Source of the DNA: an uncultured Clostridia bacterium | GTDB taxonomy: Bacteria; Bacillota; Clostridia; Oscillospirales; Ruminococcaceae | DNA length: 6,105 nt | Reading direction: 5' to 3' | NCBI GenBank assembly: GCA_945931735.1 | Contig: CAMEPN010000126.1 | Span: 1 to 6,105 of the forward strand | The notes under the pieces: model-generated | What the model saw: the letters and a program-made list of their open reading frames with translations, nothing else | Database searches by the model: none | Told to the model about the DNA's origin: nothing | Shown here: piece after piece, positions 1-6,105 of the stretch | Numbering within the stretch: position 1 is the first letter of the stretch | Layout of the letters: each line of letters begins with the position of its first letter | Position numbers and translations under genes: made by a program

Positions 1-17
1 GCGCAGTGCGGATGTTC

Positions 18-51
18 TCTGTCGGAAAAGTCTTTAGACTTTTTCGACAGA
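18..51. repeat. Long inverted repeat / hairpin upstream of the metK promoter
   Basis: The left arm TCTGTCGGAAAAGTC (18-32) pairs with GACTTTTTCGACAGA (37-51) across a TTTA loop. This gives 15 base pairs with a single G-T mismatch at 25/44. It has no immediate run of T, so it is not a textbook terminator. It could be the end of an upstream transcript or a dispersed palindromic repeat. The structure is directly visible; the role is unknown. Confidence 0.7.
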
Positions 52-55
52 CTGA

Positions 56-77
56 TTTTTCGGGAATATCCGAAAAA
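56..77. terminator. AT-rich hairpin, possible terminator of an upstream unit
   Basis: TTTTTCGG (56-63) and CCGAAAAA (70-77) form a perfect 8-bp stem around a GAATAT loop. The arms carry T and A runs on both strands, so the structure could terminate transcription in either direction. It sits just 5' of the metK promoter and may insulate it from whatever lies to the left. No gene is visible in the first 100 bases, so the upstream partner cannot be named. Confidence 0.45.
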
Positions 78-102
78 ATTCTTCGGATAATGAAAATATA
101 TA

Positions 103-131
103 TTGACATACAGACGGCTATATGATATACT
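103..131 (+). promoter_or_regulatory. Sigma-70/SigA promoter for the SAM riboswitch-metK transcript
   Basis: A perfect -35 TTGACA (103-108) is separated by 17 bp from the -10 TATACT (126-131), one base off consensus. Transcription should start near 138-139, just before the riboswitch aptamer begins. This gives a leader of about 210 nt ahead of metK. Such a strong promoter fits a gene whose expression is limited downstream, by attenuation. Confidence 0.9.
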
Positions 132-146
132 ATTATGTGACAAAAA

Positions 147-264
147 CCTTATCAAGAGCGGCTGCGAGCCTTACGGCGGGGGACTGGTCCTTATGCAGCC
201 CGGCAACCTCTCCGCGCACGCGCGGAAAAGGTGCTACTTCCTGCGGTGAAACCGAGAGATGAGG
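147..264 (+). ncRNA. SAM-I (S-box) riboswitch aptamer
   Basis: The conserved S-box core is present in order: CTTATCAAGAG (148-158), the P2 arm ending in GCAGCCCGGCAACC (195-208), AAGGTGCTAC (228-237) and AGAGATGAG (255-263). P1 pairs 147-153 with 258-264. P2a pairs GGCTGC (160-165) with GCAGCC (195-200). P3 pairs 211-216 with 221-226, extended by ACC/GGT. P4 is the small CGGT/ACCG stem (244-254). The P2 loop CTGG (184-187) can form the usual pseudoknot with the CTA of J3/4. The aptamer binds S-adenosylmethionine, the product of the downstream gene, so this is feedback repression. The P2 arm is longer than the canonical form and lacks the usual GATGA of the kink-turn. Confidence 0.95.
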
Positions 265-293
265 AGTGAATGACGAATGTTGCTCACTCCTTA
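260..293 (+). promoter_or_regulatory. Antiterminator hairpin of the SAM-I switch
   Basis: Bases 260-269 (TGAGGAGTGA) can pair with 284-293 (TCACTCCTTA). This is a 10-bp helix with one G-T wobble. The helix uses bases 260-264, which otherwise form the 3' strand of P1, and 284-290, which otherwise form the 5' arm of the terminator. It therefore cannot coexist with either the SAM-bound aptamer or the terminator. This is the expected ON state at low SAM. Confidence 0.8.
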
Positions 294-307
294 GGAGTGA
301 GTTTTTT
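283..307 (+). terminator. SAM-controlled intrinsic terminator (attenuator) before metK
   Basis: CTCACTCC (283-290) and GGAGTGAG (294-301) form a perfect 8-bp stem with a TTA loop, followed directly by six T residues (302-307). It lies 43 bases before the metK start. SAM binding stabilises P1, frees the 5' arm, and should end transcription here. Confidence 0.92.
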
Positions 308-350
308 GTTGTATTGGCAAAAAGGCTTTTTTGAAAGAAAGGAAAAGAAA

Positions 351-1526
351 ATGGAAAACAAGATGCTGTTCACCTCCGAGAGCGTTACGGAGGGTCATCC
401 CGACAAAATATGCGACAATATTTCCGACGCGGTGCTCGACGCGATACTTGCGCAGGACCCCATGGGAAGAGTTGCCTGCGAAACGACCTGCACGACGGGC
501 ATGGTAATGGTAATGGGCGAGATATCCACCTCGGCGAATGTTGATATCCCGAAGATCGTCCGCGACACCGTCCGCGAGATAGGCTATACCGACAGCGAAT
601 TCGGCTTCGACGCGGACTCCTGCGCGGTATTCACGACGATAGACAAGCAGTCGCCCGATATCGCCATGGGCGTAAACAACGCGCTCGAGGGCAGAGAGCA
701 GAACGCAAACGACACCGGCGCGGGCGATCAGGGCATGATGTTCGGCTATGCCTGCACGGAAACTCCCGAGCTTATGCCGCTGCCGATAAGCCTTGCTCAC
801 AAAATGGCGAAGAAGCTGACCGAGGTACGCAAGAACGGAACGCTCCCCTACCTGCTCCCCGACGGAAAGACGCAGGTGACCGTTGAATACGACGGCGGAA
901 AGCCCGTTCGCGTTGATACCGTTGTAGTATCCTCGCAGCACCTCGCTTCCGCGACGCTCGAGCAGATTCGCGCGGACATTATCGAAAAGGTAATAAAGAC
1001 CACCGTTCCCGCGGAGCTTCTTGACGAAAACACGAAGTATTTCGTCAACCCGACAGGACGCTTTGTTGTCGGCGGTCCTATGGGCGACAGCGGACTTACG
1101 GGCAGAAAGATAATCGTTGATACATACGGCGGCTTCTCGCGCCACGGCGGCGGAGCGTTCTCCGGCAAGGACCCGACAAAGGTAGACCGTTCGGCGGCGT
1201 ATATGGCGCGCTATGTTGCGAAGAACATCGTTGCAGCGGGGCTTGCGGACAGAGCGGAGGTACAGCTCGCGTATGCTATCGGCGTCGCTCACCCCGTATC
1301 GGTAATGGTCGACACATTCGGCACGGGAAAGACTGCCGACGACAAGATCGCTGAGGCTGTAACAAAGGTATTCGACCTTCGTCCCGCCGCGATAATCAAG
1401 GCGCTCGACCTGCGCAAGCCGCAGTACAGACCGCTCGCCGCTTATGGTCACATGGGCAGAGAGGAGCTCGGCGTCGCTTGGGAAAAGACCGACAGGACAG
1501 AGGAGCTTAAGGCGGCTCTAACCTAA
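351..1526 (+). CDS. metK: S-adenosylmethionine synthetase (methionine adenosyltransferase)
   Basis: This cytosolic enzyme makes SAM from methionine and ATP, releasing phosphate and pyrophosphate (EC 2.5.1.6), and feeds cellular methylation. At 391 aa it has the usual family length. Visible hallmarks are EGHPDK at residues 14-19 (His16 and Asp18 correspond to the catalytic and Mg-binding residues), DKQSPDIA at 98-105, the signature [11 protein letters not shown] at 123-133, and the glycine-rich [16 protein letters not shown] at 266-281 (P-loop-like, phosphate and K+ binding). The frame stays open back to an ATG at 270. That ATG lies inside the attenuator, and the family N terminus matches [11 protein letters not shown], so I chose 351, which has AAAGGA at 338-343 as its ribosome binding site. 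It appears monocistronic, is controlled by the SAM-I riboswitch, and is followed by its own terminator. Confidence 0.97.
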   Translation: MENKMLFTSESVTEGHPDKICDNISDAVLDAILAQDPMGRVACETTCTTGMVMVMGEISTSANVDIPKIVRDTVREIGYTDSEFGFDADSCAVFTTIDKQSPDIAMGVNNALEGREQNANDTGAGDQGMMFGYACTETPELMPLPISLAHKMAKKLTEVRKNGTLPYLLPDGKTQVTVEYDGGKPVRVDTVVVSSQHLASATLEQIRADIIEKVIKTTVPAELLDENTKYFVNPTGRFVVGGPMGDSGLTGRKIIVDTYGGFSRHGGGAFSGKDPTKVDRSAAYMARYVAKNIVAAGLADRAEVQLAYAIGVAHPVSVMVDTFGTGKTADDKIAEAVTKVFDLRPAAIIKALDLRKPQYRPLAAYGHMGREELGVAWEKTDRTEELKAALT

Positions 1527-1533
1527 GATACTT

Positions 1534-1569
1534 CATGGGGGAACGAAAGCTCCCCCGTGTTAATATTTT
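1534..1569 (+). terminator. Intrinsic terminator of metK
   Basis: CATGGGGGA (1534-1542) pairs with TCCCCCGTG (1551-1559). This is a 9-bp stem with one T-G wobble and the loop ACGAAAGC. A T-rich tail (TTAATATTTT, 1560-1569) follows. It begins 8 bases after the metK stop codon. Confidence 0.85.
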
Positions 1570-1599
1570 GAGAAGACCTTAATTTTCCGCGTAGTGAAT

Positions 1600-1752
1600 T
1601 GACTTTCGCTTCCTTTGGGTACCAAAGGAAGCGGGGGTGTGGGGGCAGCGCCCCCACCACTCGGCGCGGAAGCGCCATATTCGCGGTCAAAGGCGCTAAA
1701 GGGGGCGTGGGGGGAAAACAAGAGTTTTCCCCCCACAAGTTCCTTTTGGTAC
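1600..1752. repeat. Palindrome-rich intergenic element (four hairpins in a row)
   Basis: This gap between metK and the LysR gene holds four perfect stems. They are 1608-1618/1622-1632 (11 bp, loop GTA), 1639-1646/1650-1657 (8 bp, loop AGC), 1663-1667/1672-1676 (5 bp, GGAA tetraloop) and 1707-1719/1724-1736 (13 bp, loop AAGA). TTCCTTTGGGTAC (1610-1622) recurs as TTCCTTTTGGTAC (1740-1752), so near-identical 13-mers bracket the block. The arms are also partly interchangeable: CGCCCCC at 1649-1655 can pair with GGGGGCG at 1701-1707. Reading frames here exist on both strands but encode low-complexity Gly/Pro/Arg-rich peptides with no domain, so I regard them as non-coding. It resembles a dispersed REP- or MITE-like repeat of Clostridia genomes. 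That identity is inference. Confidence 0.75.
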
Positions 1753-1833
1753 AGTCAGTTTTAGCATCATACAAGCAGCCGCAGGGAATGTCAGCCACCT
1801 GATCCCGCGCGAACGGAACACACGGAGGAAAAC

Positions 1834-2763
1834 ATGACACTGCTTCAGATAAAATACGCGCTCGCCATCGCGGACACAAGCTCGATGAACAAGGCGGCGG
1901 AGAGGCTTTACATCTCCCAGCCCAATCTCACGGGCGCGATAAGGGAGCTTGAAAAGGAGCTTGGCATACAGATATTCATTCGGACGAACAGGGGCGTGCT
2001 GACGACGAGCGAGGGCGCGGATTTCCTCGCAAGCGCGCGGCAGGTCTACCAGCAGTACGAGCTTCTCGAGGAGAAATACAGCGGCGGCGCACAGCGGAGA
2101 AAGTTCGCGGTGTCGACGCAGCATTATTCCTTCGCAATAAAGGCGTTCGTCGAAACGGTGAAGAAATACGACACGCTCGACTTCGACTTCGCGATACGCG
2201 AAACAAAGACTATGGAGGTCATCGACGACGTAGGGTCGCTCCGCAGCGAGATGGGCATTCTCTTCCTCAGCAGCTTCAACCGCCGCCTGCTGATGAAGCT
2301 CTTTTCGGAGCGCAGCCTTGAGTTCACGCCGATAATCGACTGCCGCGCGTTCGCCTACCTTTGGGGAAAGCACCCGCTCGCGCATGAGAAGTCGGTCAGC
2401 ATGGAGCAGCTGCGCGAATACCCCTGCCTTTCCTTTGAGCAGGGCAGCGGCTCGTCGCTCTTCCTCGCGGAGGAGATACTCGCCGACTACGACTATCCCC
2501 GCACTATCAAGGTCAACGACCGCGCGACAATGCTCAACCTAATGGTCGGGCTTAACGGCTACACCCTCTGCTCGGGGATAATCTGCGAGGAACTTAACGG
2601 CAGCGGCTACAATGTCGTCCCTCTGGAAAGCGGCGGCGACGCGGACGGCGTTATGGAGGTAGGCTATATCACAAAAAAGCACTCGGTGCTGAGCGATATC
2701 GGGGAAACCTATCTTTCGGAGGTCAGAAAATACCTCGGTATCTCCGCGCAAAATGACATTTGA
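1834..2763 (+). CDS. LysR-family transcriptional regulator
   Basis: This 309-aa DNA-binding regulator has standard LysR length and architecture. The N-terminal winged helix-turn-helix spans residues 1-61: Ser17 to Leu25 (SSMNKAAERL) forms the first helix, SQPNLTGAIRELEKELG (28-44) the recognition and linker helices, and FIRTNRGVLTTSEG (48-61) the wing. A coiled linker (about 62-85) leads to the effector-binding domain (about 90-300). The ATG at 1834 is preceded by GGAGG (1824-1828) at 5-nt spacing. LysR proteins usually bind a small coinducer and act on a nearby promoter, but no divergent target gene is present. The neighbours, metK and pckG, lie on the same strand with their own promoters. 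The effector and targets cannot be told from sequence. No clear promoter or terminator was found for this gene. Its codons favour G/C-ending forms such as GCG and CTC, unlike pckG. Confidence 0.9.
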   Translation: MTLLQIKYALAIADTSSMNKAAERLYISQPNLTGAIRELEKELGIQIFIRTNRGVLTTSEGADFLASARQVYQQYELLEEKYSGGAQRRKFAVSTQHYSFAIKAFVETVKKYDTLDFDFAIRETKTMEVIDDVGSLRSEMGILFLSSFNRRLLMKLFSERSLEFTPIIDCRAFAYLWGKHPLAHEKSVSMEQLREYPCLSFEQGSGSSLFLAEEILADYDYPRTIKVNDRATMLNLMVGLNGYTLCSGIICEELNGSGYNVVPLESGGDADGVMEVGYITKKHSVLSDIGETYLSEVRKYLGISAQNDI

Positions 2764-2814
2764 TAAAATAATAACAATGCTTATATGATAGGTATGTATA
2801 TTTTATATGTCCAT

Positions 2815-2842
2815 TATCGGCGAAAAAATCATTAATATCGGC
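2815..2842. promoter_or_regulatory. Direct repeat TATCGGC x2, possible operator upstream of pckG
   Basis: TATCGGC occurs at 2815-2821 and again at 2836-2842. The copies are 21 bp apart (two helical turns), and the second ends 29 bp before the -35 box of pckG. Same-face spacing suits an activator site, but a 7-bp match in an AT-rich gap may be chance. No known factor is recognised. Confidence 0.25.
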
Positions 2843-2871
2843 ATAAGGCACTAAAATGTGAATAATTTTCC

Positions 2872-2900
2872 TTGACTTATTGCAATTTATCGTGTATAAT
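2872..2900 (+). promoter_or_regulatory. Sigma-70/SigA promoter for pckG
   Basis: TTGACT (2872-2877), a 17-bp spacer and a perfect TATAAT (2895-2900) form a strong promoter. Transcription should start near 2907, giving a leader of about 70 nt. The leader contains GAGAG (2911-2915) complementary to CTCTC (2944-2948), with an inner T5/A5 helix (2917-2921/2937-2941). This possible stem-loop ends well before the ribosome binding site. The promoter makes pckG independent of lysR. Confidence 0.88.
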
Positions 2901-2977
2901 GGTATATGTGGAGAGATTTTTGAAGCAGAGTGCGTAAAAAAGGCTCTCGAAAATATTGTTATGAAGGAGATACAAAC

Positions 2978-4795
2978 ATGGCACTTACAAAGAACCCCAA
3001 CGTGTTAAAGTGGGTAGATGAGATGATCGCTCTCACCAAGCCCGATAAGGTAGTATGGATCGACGGCTCCAAGGAGCAGCTTGACGCCCTGACCGAAGAA
3101 GTTTGCGCACTTCCCGAGGGCAACAGAGATAAGATGTACAAGCTCACCCCCGAGACGCTCCCCGGCTGCCTGTACCACAGAACTCTCCCCAACGACGTAG
3201 CTCGTGTTGAGGACAGGACTTTCATCTGCACGCCTACAAAGGAGGAAGCAGGCCCCACCAACAACTGGATGGATCCCAAGGAAATGTATGCAAAGCTGAC
3301 CCCCATGTACGACGGAGTTATGAAGGGCAGAACGATGTACGTTATCCCCTACTCCATGGGTCCTATCGGCTCTCCCCTTGCTAAGGTCGGCGTTGAGATA
3401 ACCGATTCCATCTACGTTGTTCTTAATATGAACATAATGACAAGAATGGGCGCACAGGCTTTCGAGAACCTCGGCGACACCTCCAACGACTTCGTTCGCG
3501 GTCTGCACAGCAAGGCTGACGTTGACCCCGAGAAGAGATATATCGTTCAGTTCCCGCAGGACAACACTATCTGGTCCATCAACTCCGCATACGGCGGAAA
3601 CGTTCTGCTCGGCAAGAAGTGCTTCGCGCTGCGTATCGCTTCCTATCAGGGCAAGAACGAGGGCTGGATGGCTGAGCATATGCTTATCCTCGGCGTTAAG
3701 AAGCCCGACGGCGACATCAAGTATATCACCGCTGCGTTCCCCTCTGCCTGCGGCAAGACCAACCTCGCAATGCTCATTCCTCCCGCTGTTTACAAGGAGG
3801 CAGGCTACGAAGTATTCACTGTCGGCGACGATATCGCTTGGATGAAGCCCGGCGAGGACGGCAGACTGTACGCAATAAACCCCGAGAACGGTTTCTTCGG
3901 CGTTGCCCCCGGCACAAACGCGAAGTCCAACTTCAACGCTCTCGAGTGCACAAGAAAGAACGCTATCTTCACAAACGTTGCCATCAACAACGATGACATG
4001 ACCGTTTGGTGGGAGAAGCTCGACAAGAATCCTCCCGTTAATGCGACCGAGTGGAAGGGCGCTAAGGTAAACGGTGTTGAGTTCACCGCAGAGGGCAACA
4101 CCCTTGCTCACCCGAACTCCAGATTTACAGCTCCCGCTGTTAACTGCCCCTGCCTCAGCCCCGAGTTCAACAACCCGAAGGGCGTTCCGGTTTCCGCTAT
4201 CATCTTCGGCGGCAGACGCGCTTCCACCACTCCTCTGGTATATCAGTCTTTCGACTGGACCCACGGCACATATATCGGCTCTGCTGTTTCTTCCGAAACA
4301 ACTGCTGCTGCTACGGGCGCTGTCGGCGTTCTCCGTCACGATCCTATGGCTATGAAGCCCTTCATCGGCTACAACGTAGGCGACTACTGGGCACACTGGC
4401 TCGAGATGGGCGAGAAGCTCGGCGACAAGGCTCCTAAGATCTTCAACGTAAACTGGTTCAAGCAGGACGAGAACGGCAACTTCATGTGGCCCGGTTTCGG
4501 CGACAATATGCGTGTTCTCGACTGGATCATCAAACGCTGCGAGGGCAAGGTTGACGCCGTTGAAACTCCTATCGGCTACCTGCCCAAGAAGGAGGACATC
4601 AACCTCAAGGGTATCGAGGACGAGGTTACTCCCGAGATCATGGACAAACTGCTCACAGTCGATGTTGACCTCTGGAAGAAGGAGATCGCCGAGATGCGCA
4701 GATATTACAACGACGATATCGCTGCAAAGGGCGGCCACATTCCTCAGGCTCTCTACGATCAGCTCGACAAGATCGAGGCTAATCTCAACAAGTAA
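2978..4795 (+). CDS. pckG: Phosphoenolpyruvate carboxykinase (GTP type)
   Basis: This cytosolic enzyme interconverts oxaloacetate + GTP and PEP + GDP + CO2 (EC 4.1.1.32). At 605 aa it has the usual length of the GTP family. Key elements seen are the substrate arginine region ARVEDRT (75-81), GKKCFALRI (212-220) and AEHM (232-235) supplying the Mn-ligand Lys and His234, the P-loop FPSACGKTN (254-262) with the family's reactive Cys258, VGDDIAWM (282-289) with the metal-binding Asp, GFFGVAPGT (315-323), and FMWPGFGDNMRVL (512-524), a guanine-site motif absent from ATP-type enzymes. The start at 2978 has GGAG at 2966-2969 with good spacing; the frame extends to a GTG at 2930 that has no such support. 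In anaerobic Clostridia this enzyme often runs toward oxaloacetate for succinate formation or a malate shunt; the direction here is inference. Codons look tuned for high expression, with lysine almost always AAG. Confidence 0.96.
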   Translation: MALTKNPNVLKWVDEMIALTKPDKVVWIDGSKEQLDALTEEVCALPEGNRDKMYKLTPETLPGCLYHRTLPNDVARVEDRTFICTPTKEEAGPTNNWMDPKEMYAKLTPMYDGVMKGRTMYVIPYSMGPIGSPLAKVGVEITDSIYVVLNMNIMTRMGAQAFENLGDTSNDFVRGLHSKADVDPEKRYIVQFPQDNTIWSINSAYGGNVLLGKKCFALRIASYQGKNEGWMAEHMLILGVKKPDGDIKYITAAFPSACGKTNLAMLIPPAVYKEAGYEVFTVGDDIAWMKPGEDGRLYAINPENGFFGVAPGTNAKSNFNALECTRKNAIFTNVAINNDDMTVWWEKLDKNPPVNATEWKGAKVNGVEFTAEGNTLAHPNSRFTAPAVNCPCLSPEFNNPKGVPVSAIIFGGRRASTTPLVYQSFDWTHGTYIGSAVSSETTAAATGAVGVLRHDPMAMKPFIGYNVGDYWAHWLEMGEKLGDKAPKIFNVNWFKQDENGNFMWPGFGDNMRVLDWIIKRCEGKVDAVETPIGYLPKKEDINLKGIEDEVTPEIMDKLLTVDVDLWKKEIAEMRRYYNDDIAAKGGHIPQALYDQLDKIEANLNK

Positions 4796-4817
4796 TTGAT
4801 CTTCATCATAACAACAC

Positions 4818-4843
4818 AGCCCCTCATCGGAAGATGGGGGGCT
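4818..4843 (+). terminator. Terminator hairpin of pckG
   Basis: AGCCCCTCAT (4818-4827) pairs with ATGGGGGGCT (4834-4843) with one T-G wobble. The closing C-G and a GGAA tetraloop make it an 11-bp stem. The tail TAGCTTGTTGG is only weakly T-rich, so termination may be incomplete. It begins 22 bases after the pckG stop. Confidence 0.7.
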
Positions 4844-4884
4844 TAGCTTGTTGGAATAGTTATAACAGCTGAAAAAAGAGTTCC

Positions 4885-4980
4885 TCAGCCAATCTGGTTG
4901 GGATTTACTGTCAATAGCCTGTACGATATCTCCGAAAGCTGTTCGAGAATGAAGTTAAGATATTCCCTGCTTGTCGGCAT
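4885..4980 (-). pseudogene. Truncated TfoX/Sxy-family N-terminal fragment (probable remnant)
   Basis: A 31-codon reading frame starts at the ATG at 4980 and stops with TGA at 4885-4887. It is preceded by AAAAGGAGGT (4994-4985) at 5-nt spacing, an almost perfect ribosome binding site. The peptide begins MPTSREYLNFILEQLS and continues EISYR. From memory this resembles the start of Firmicute proteins annotated TfoX/Sxy family, which typically read like M-A-S-S-K-E-Y-L-x-F-I-L-E-Q-L-S and then continue YRxMMGEYIIYY over roughly 100 residues. Here the resemblance ends after residue 21 (about position 4918) and the frame stops ten codons later. None of the other two frames restores a TfoX-like sequence, so this looks like a deletion remnant and not a simple frameshift. 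The region immediately 5' is the atp operon terminator, so expression would need read-through or a promoter I cannot see. Alternatively it encodes a real short peptide. Confidence 0.55.
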
Positions 4981-4997
4981 GATTACCTCCTTTTAAG

Positions 4998-5031
4998 AAA
5001 AACAGCAGTACCACGGGATACTGCTGTTTTT
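4998..5031. terminator. Bidirectional intrinsic terminator of the atp operon
   Basis: AAAAACAGCAGTA (4998-5010) and TACTGCTGTTTTT (5019-5031) form a perfect 13-bp stem with an 8-base loop. Each strand ends in five T residues, so it can stop transcription both from atpC (- strand) and from pckG read-through (+ strand). It lies 2 bases beyond the atpC stop codon. Confidence 0.9.
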
Positions 5032-5033
5032 AT

Positions 5034-5438
5034 TCAGTTCAGAAAACTTGCCGTGTCGATACGGTTGAGCGCACGCTTCAGCTTTGCGTCCGCCATGCGC
5101 AGCTCGTTGTCGCTTTGGGCGGCTTTCAGGCGTGCCTCGGCGGTTGTCTTTGCCTCCTCGGCGCGCTTTACGTCGATTTCGTCCGCCCATTCGCAGGTCT
5201 GGACAAGGATAACTGTCTTGTCCTTTGACACCTTGAGCAGTCCGCCCGACGTTGCCGCGCGGCGGAACTCTCCGTTTATCCTCACGCGGAGCTGCCCGAT
5301 GCCGAGCGCAGCGCAGTACGGCTCATGGCCGTTTAGGATACCGACGTCGCCGACAGTCGTGCGGCAGATTATCTGATCCGTTTCGCCGTCAAAGAAGGTC
5401 TTTTCGGGCGTGATTATTTGTAGCTTAAACGGCGTCAT
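5034..5438 (-). CDS. atpC: F1Fo ATP synthase epsilon subunit
   Basis: The epsilon subunit belongs to the central rotor stalk of the membrane-bound ATP synthase. It couples gamma rotation to the c-ring and inhibits ATP hydrolysis through its C-terminal helices. The 134-aa length is typical. The N-terminal beta-sandwich (about 1-85) opens with MTPFKLQIITPEKTFFDG and contains the family-typical GDVGILNGHEP (30-40). The C-terminal helical hairpin (about 88-134) includes IDVKRAEEAKTTAEARL, which fits the IDxxRAxxAxxxAExRL pattern of bacterial epsilon subunits. The start at 5438 has AAAGGAG (5453-5447) at 8-nt spacing. It lies 23 bp after atpD in the usual ...beta-epsilon order and is the last gene of the operon, with a strong terminator just past its stop. 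Confidence 0.95.
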   Translation of the reverse strand: MTPFKLQIITPEKTFFDGETDQIICRTTVGDVGILNGHEPYCAALGIGQLRVRINGEFRRAATSGGLLKVSKDKTVILVQTCEWADEIDVKRAEEAKTTAEARLKAAQSDNELRMADAKLKRALNRIDTASFLN

Positions 5439-5461
5439 AAGAGCTTCTCCTTTCTAAGGGA

Positions 5462-6105
<644 letters not shown>

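Noticed and set aside
270..350. Upstream ATG extension of metK by 27 codons
   Set aside because: The ATG at 270 lies between the antiterminator arms and the added residues cover the attenuator. The MetK family N terminus and a ribosome binding site both support the start at 351.
291..1451. 386-aa open frame on the - strand opposite metK
   Set aside because: It is entirely antisense to a clearly recognised gene, its translation is Arg/Val/Leu-rich with no domain, and no ribosome binding site was seen. It follows from metK codon bias removing antisense stops.
1600..1752. CRISPR array
   Set aside because: The repeats are inverted hairpins of different sequence, not regularly spaced identical direct repeats, and no cas genes are present.
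1746..1773. Promoter for lysR (TTGGTA ... CATACA)
   Set aside because: The -35 match is poor and the -10 has only about three of six consensus bases. The evidence is too weak to annotate.
1523..1879. 118-aa (- strand) and 67-aa (+ strand, 1599-1802) frames in the metK-lysR gap
   Set aside because: Both are translations of GC-rich palindromes, have no domain, and lack a credible ribosome binding site. The 118-aa frame also overlaps the metK terminator and the start of lysR.
1696..2385. 229-aa - strand frame overlapping lysR
   Set aside because: It is antisense to a clear LysR-family gene, has Arg/Glu/Ala-rich composition and matches no recognised family.
2930..2977. GTG start extending pckG by 16 codons
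   Set aside because: It has no ribosome binding site at the right distance, whereas AAGGAGA at 2964-2970 is correctly spaced for the ATG at 2978. The extension sits in the leader hairpin.
3005..4738. 577-aa open frame on the - strand opposite pckG
   Set aside because: The length is striking, but the peptide shows no recognisable motif and mirrors the strong codon bias of pckG. I found no sign of a promoter or ribosome binding site. It is best explained as a shadow frame.

Overview
The window looks like chromosomal DNA from a Clostridia-class Firmicute. The closest fit I can suggest is a Ruminococcus-like or other Oscillospiraceae gut or rumen bacterium. The reasons are a SAM-I (S-box) riboswitch with an intrinsic terminator in front of metK, strong AGGAGG-type ribosome binding sites, classical TTGACA/TATAAT promoters in AT-rich gaps between moderately GC-rich genes, and a GTP-type PEP carboxykinase. 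The taxonomic placement is inference. No plasmid, phage or transposase gene is visible.

Layout on the + strand, left to right. Two hairpins (18-77) are followed by a near-consensus promoter (103-131), a SAM-I riboswitch with a mutually exclusive antiterminator and terminator (147-307), and metK (351-1526) with its own terminator (1534-1569). A compact island of palindromes with no credible gene follows (about 1600-1752). Next come a LysR-family regulator (1834-2763), an AT-rich gap with a strong promoter (2872-2900), pckG for GTP-dependent PEP carboxykinase (2978-4795), and a terminator hairpin (4818-4843).

On the - strand, converging on pckG, is the distal end of the F1Fo ATP synthase operon. 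It contains atpD (beta subunit, running off the right edge of the window) followed by atpC (epsilon), and it closes with a 13-bp bidirectional terminator (4998-5031). Between the two convergent terminators lies a 31-codon - strand reading frame with a near-perfect ribosome binding site. Its first 21 or so residues resemble the N terminus of Firmicute TfoX/Sxy-family proteins, so it is probably a gene remnant.

The complete genes are mostly core metabolism: SAM synthesis with feedback control by SAM, the PEP/oxaloacetate node, and ATP synthesis. They do not form one pathway. The metK unit, lysR, pckG and the atp operon each appear to be separate transcription units. I did not find a convincing undescribed multi-gene system. 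The items most worth a second look are the unusual P2 arm of the riboswitch, the palindrome island after metK, and the TfoX-like remnant.
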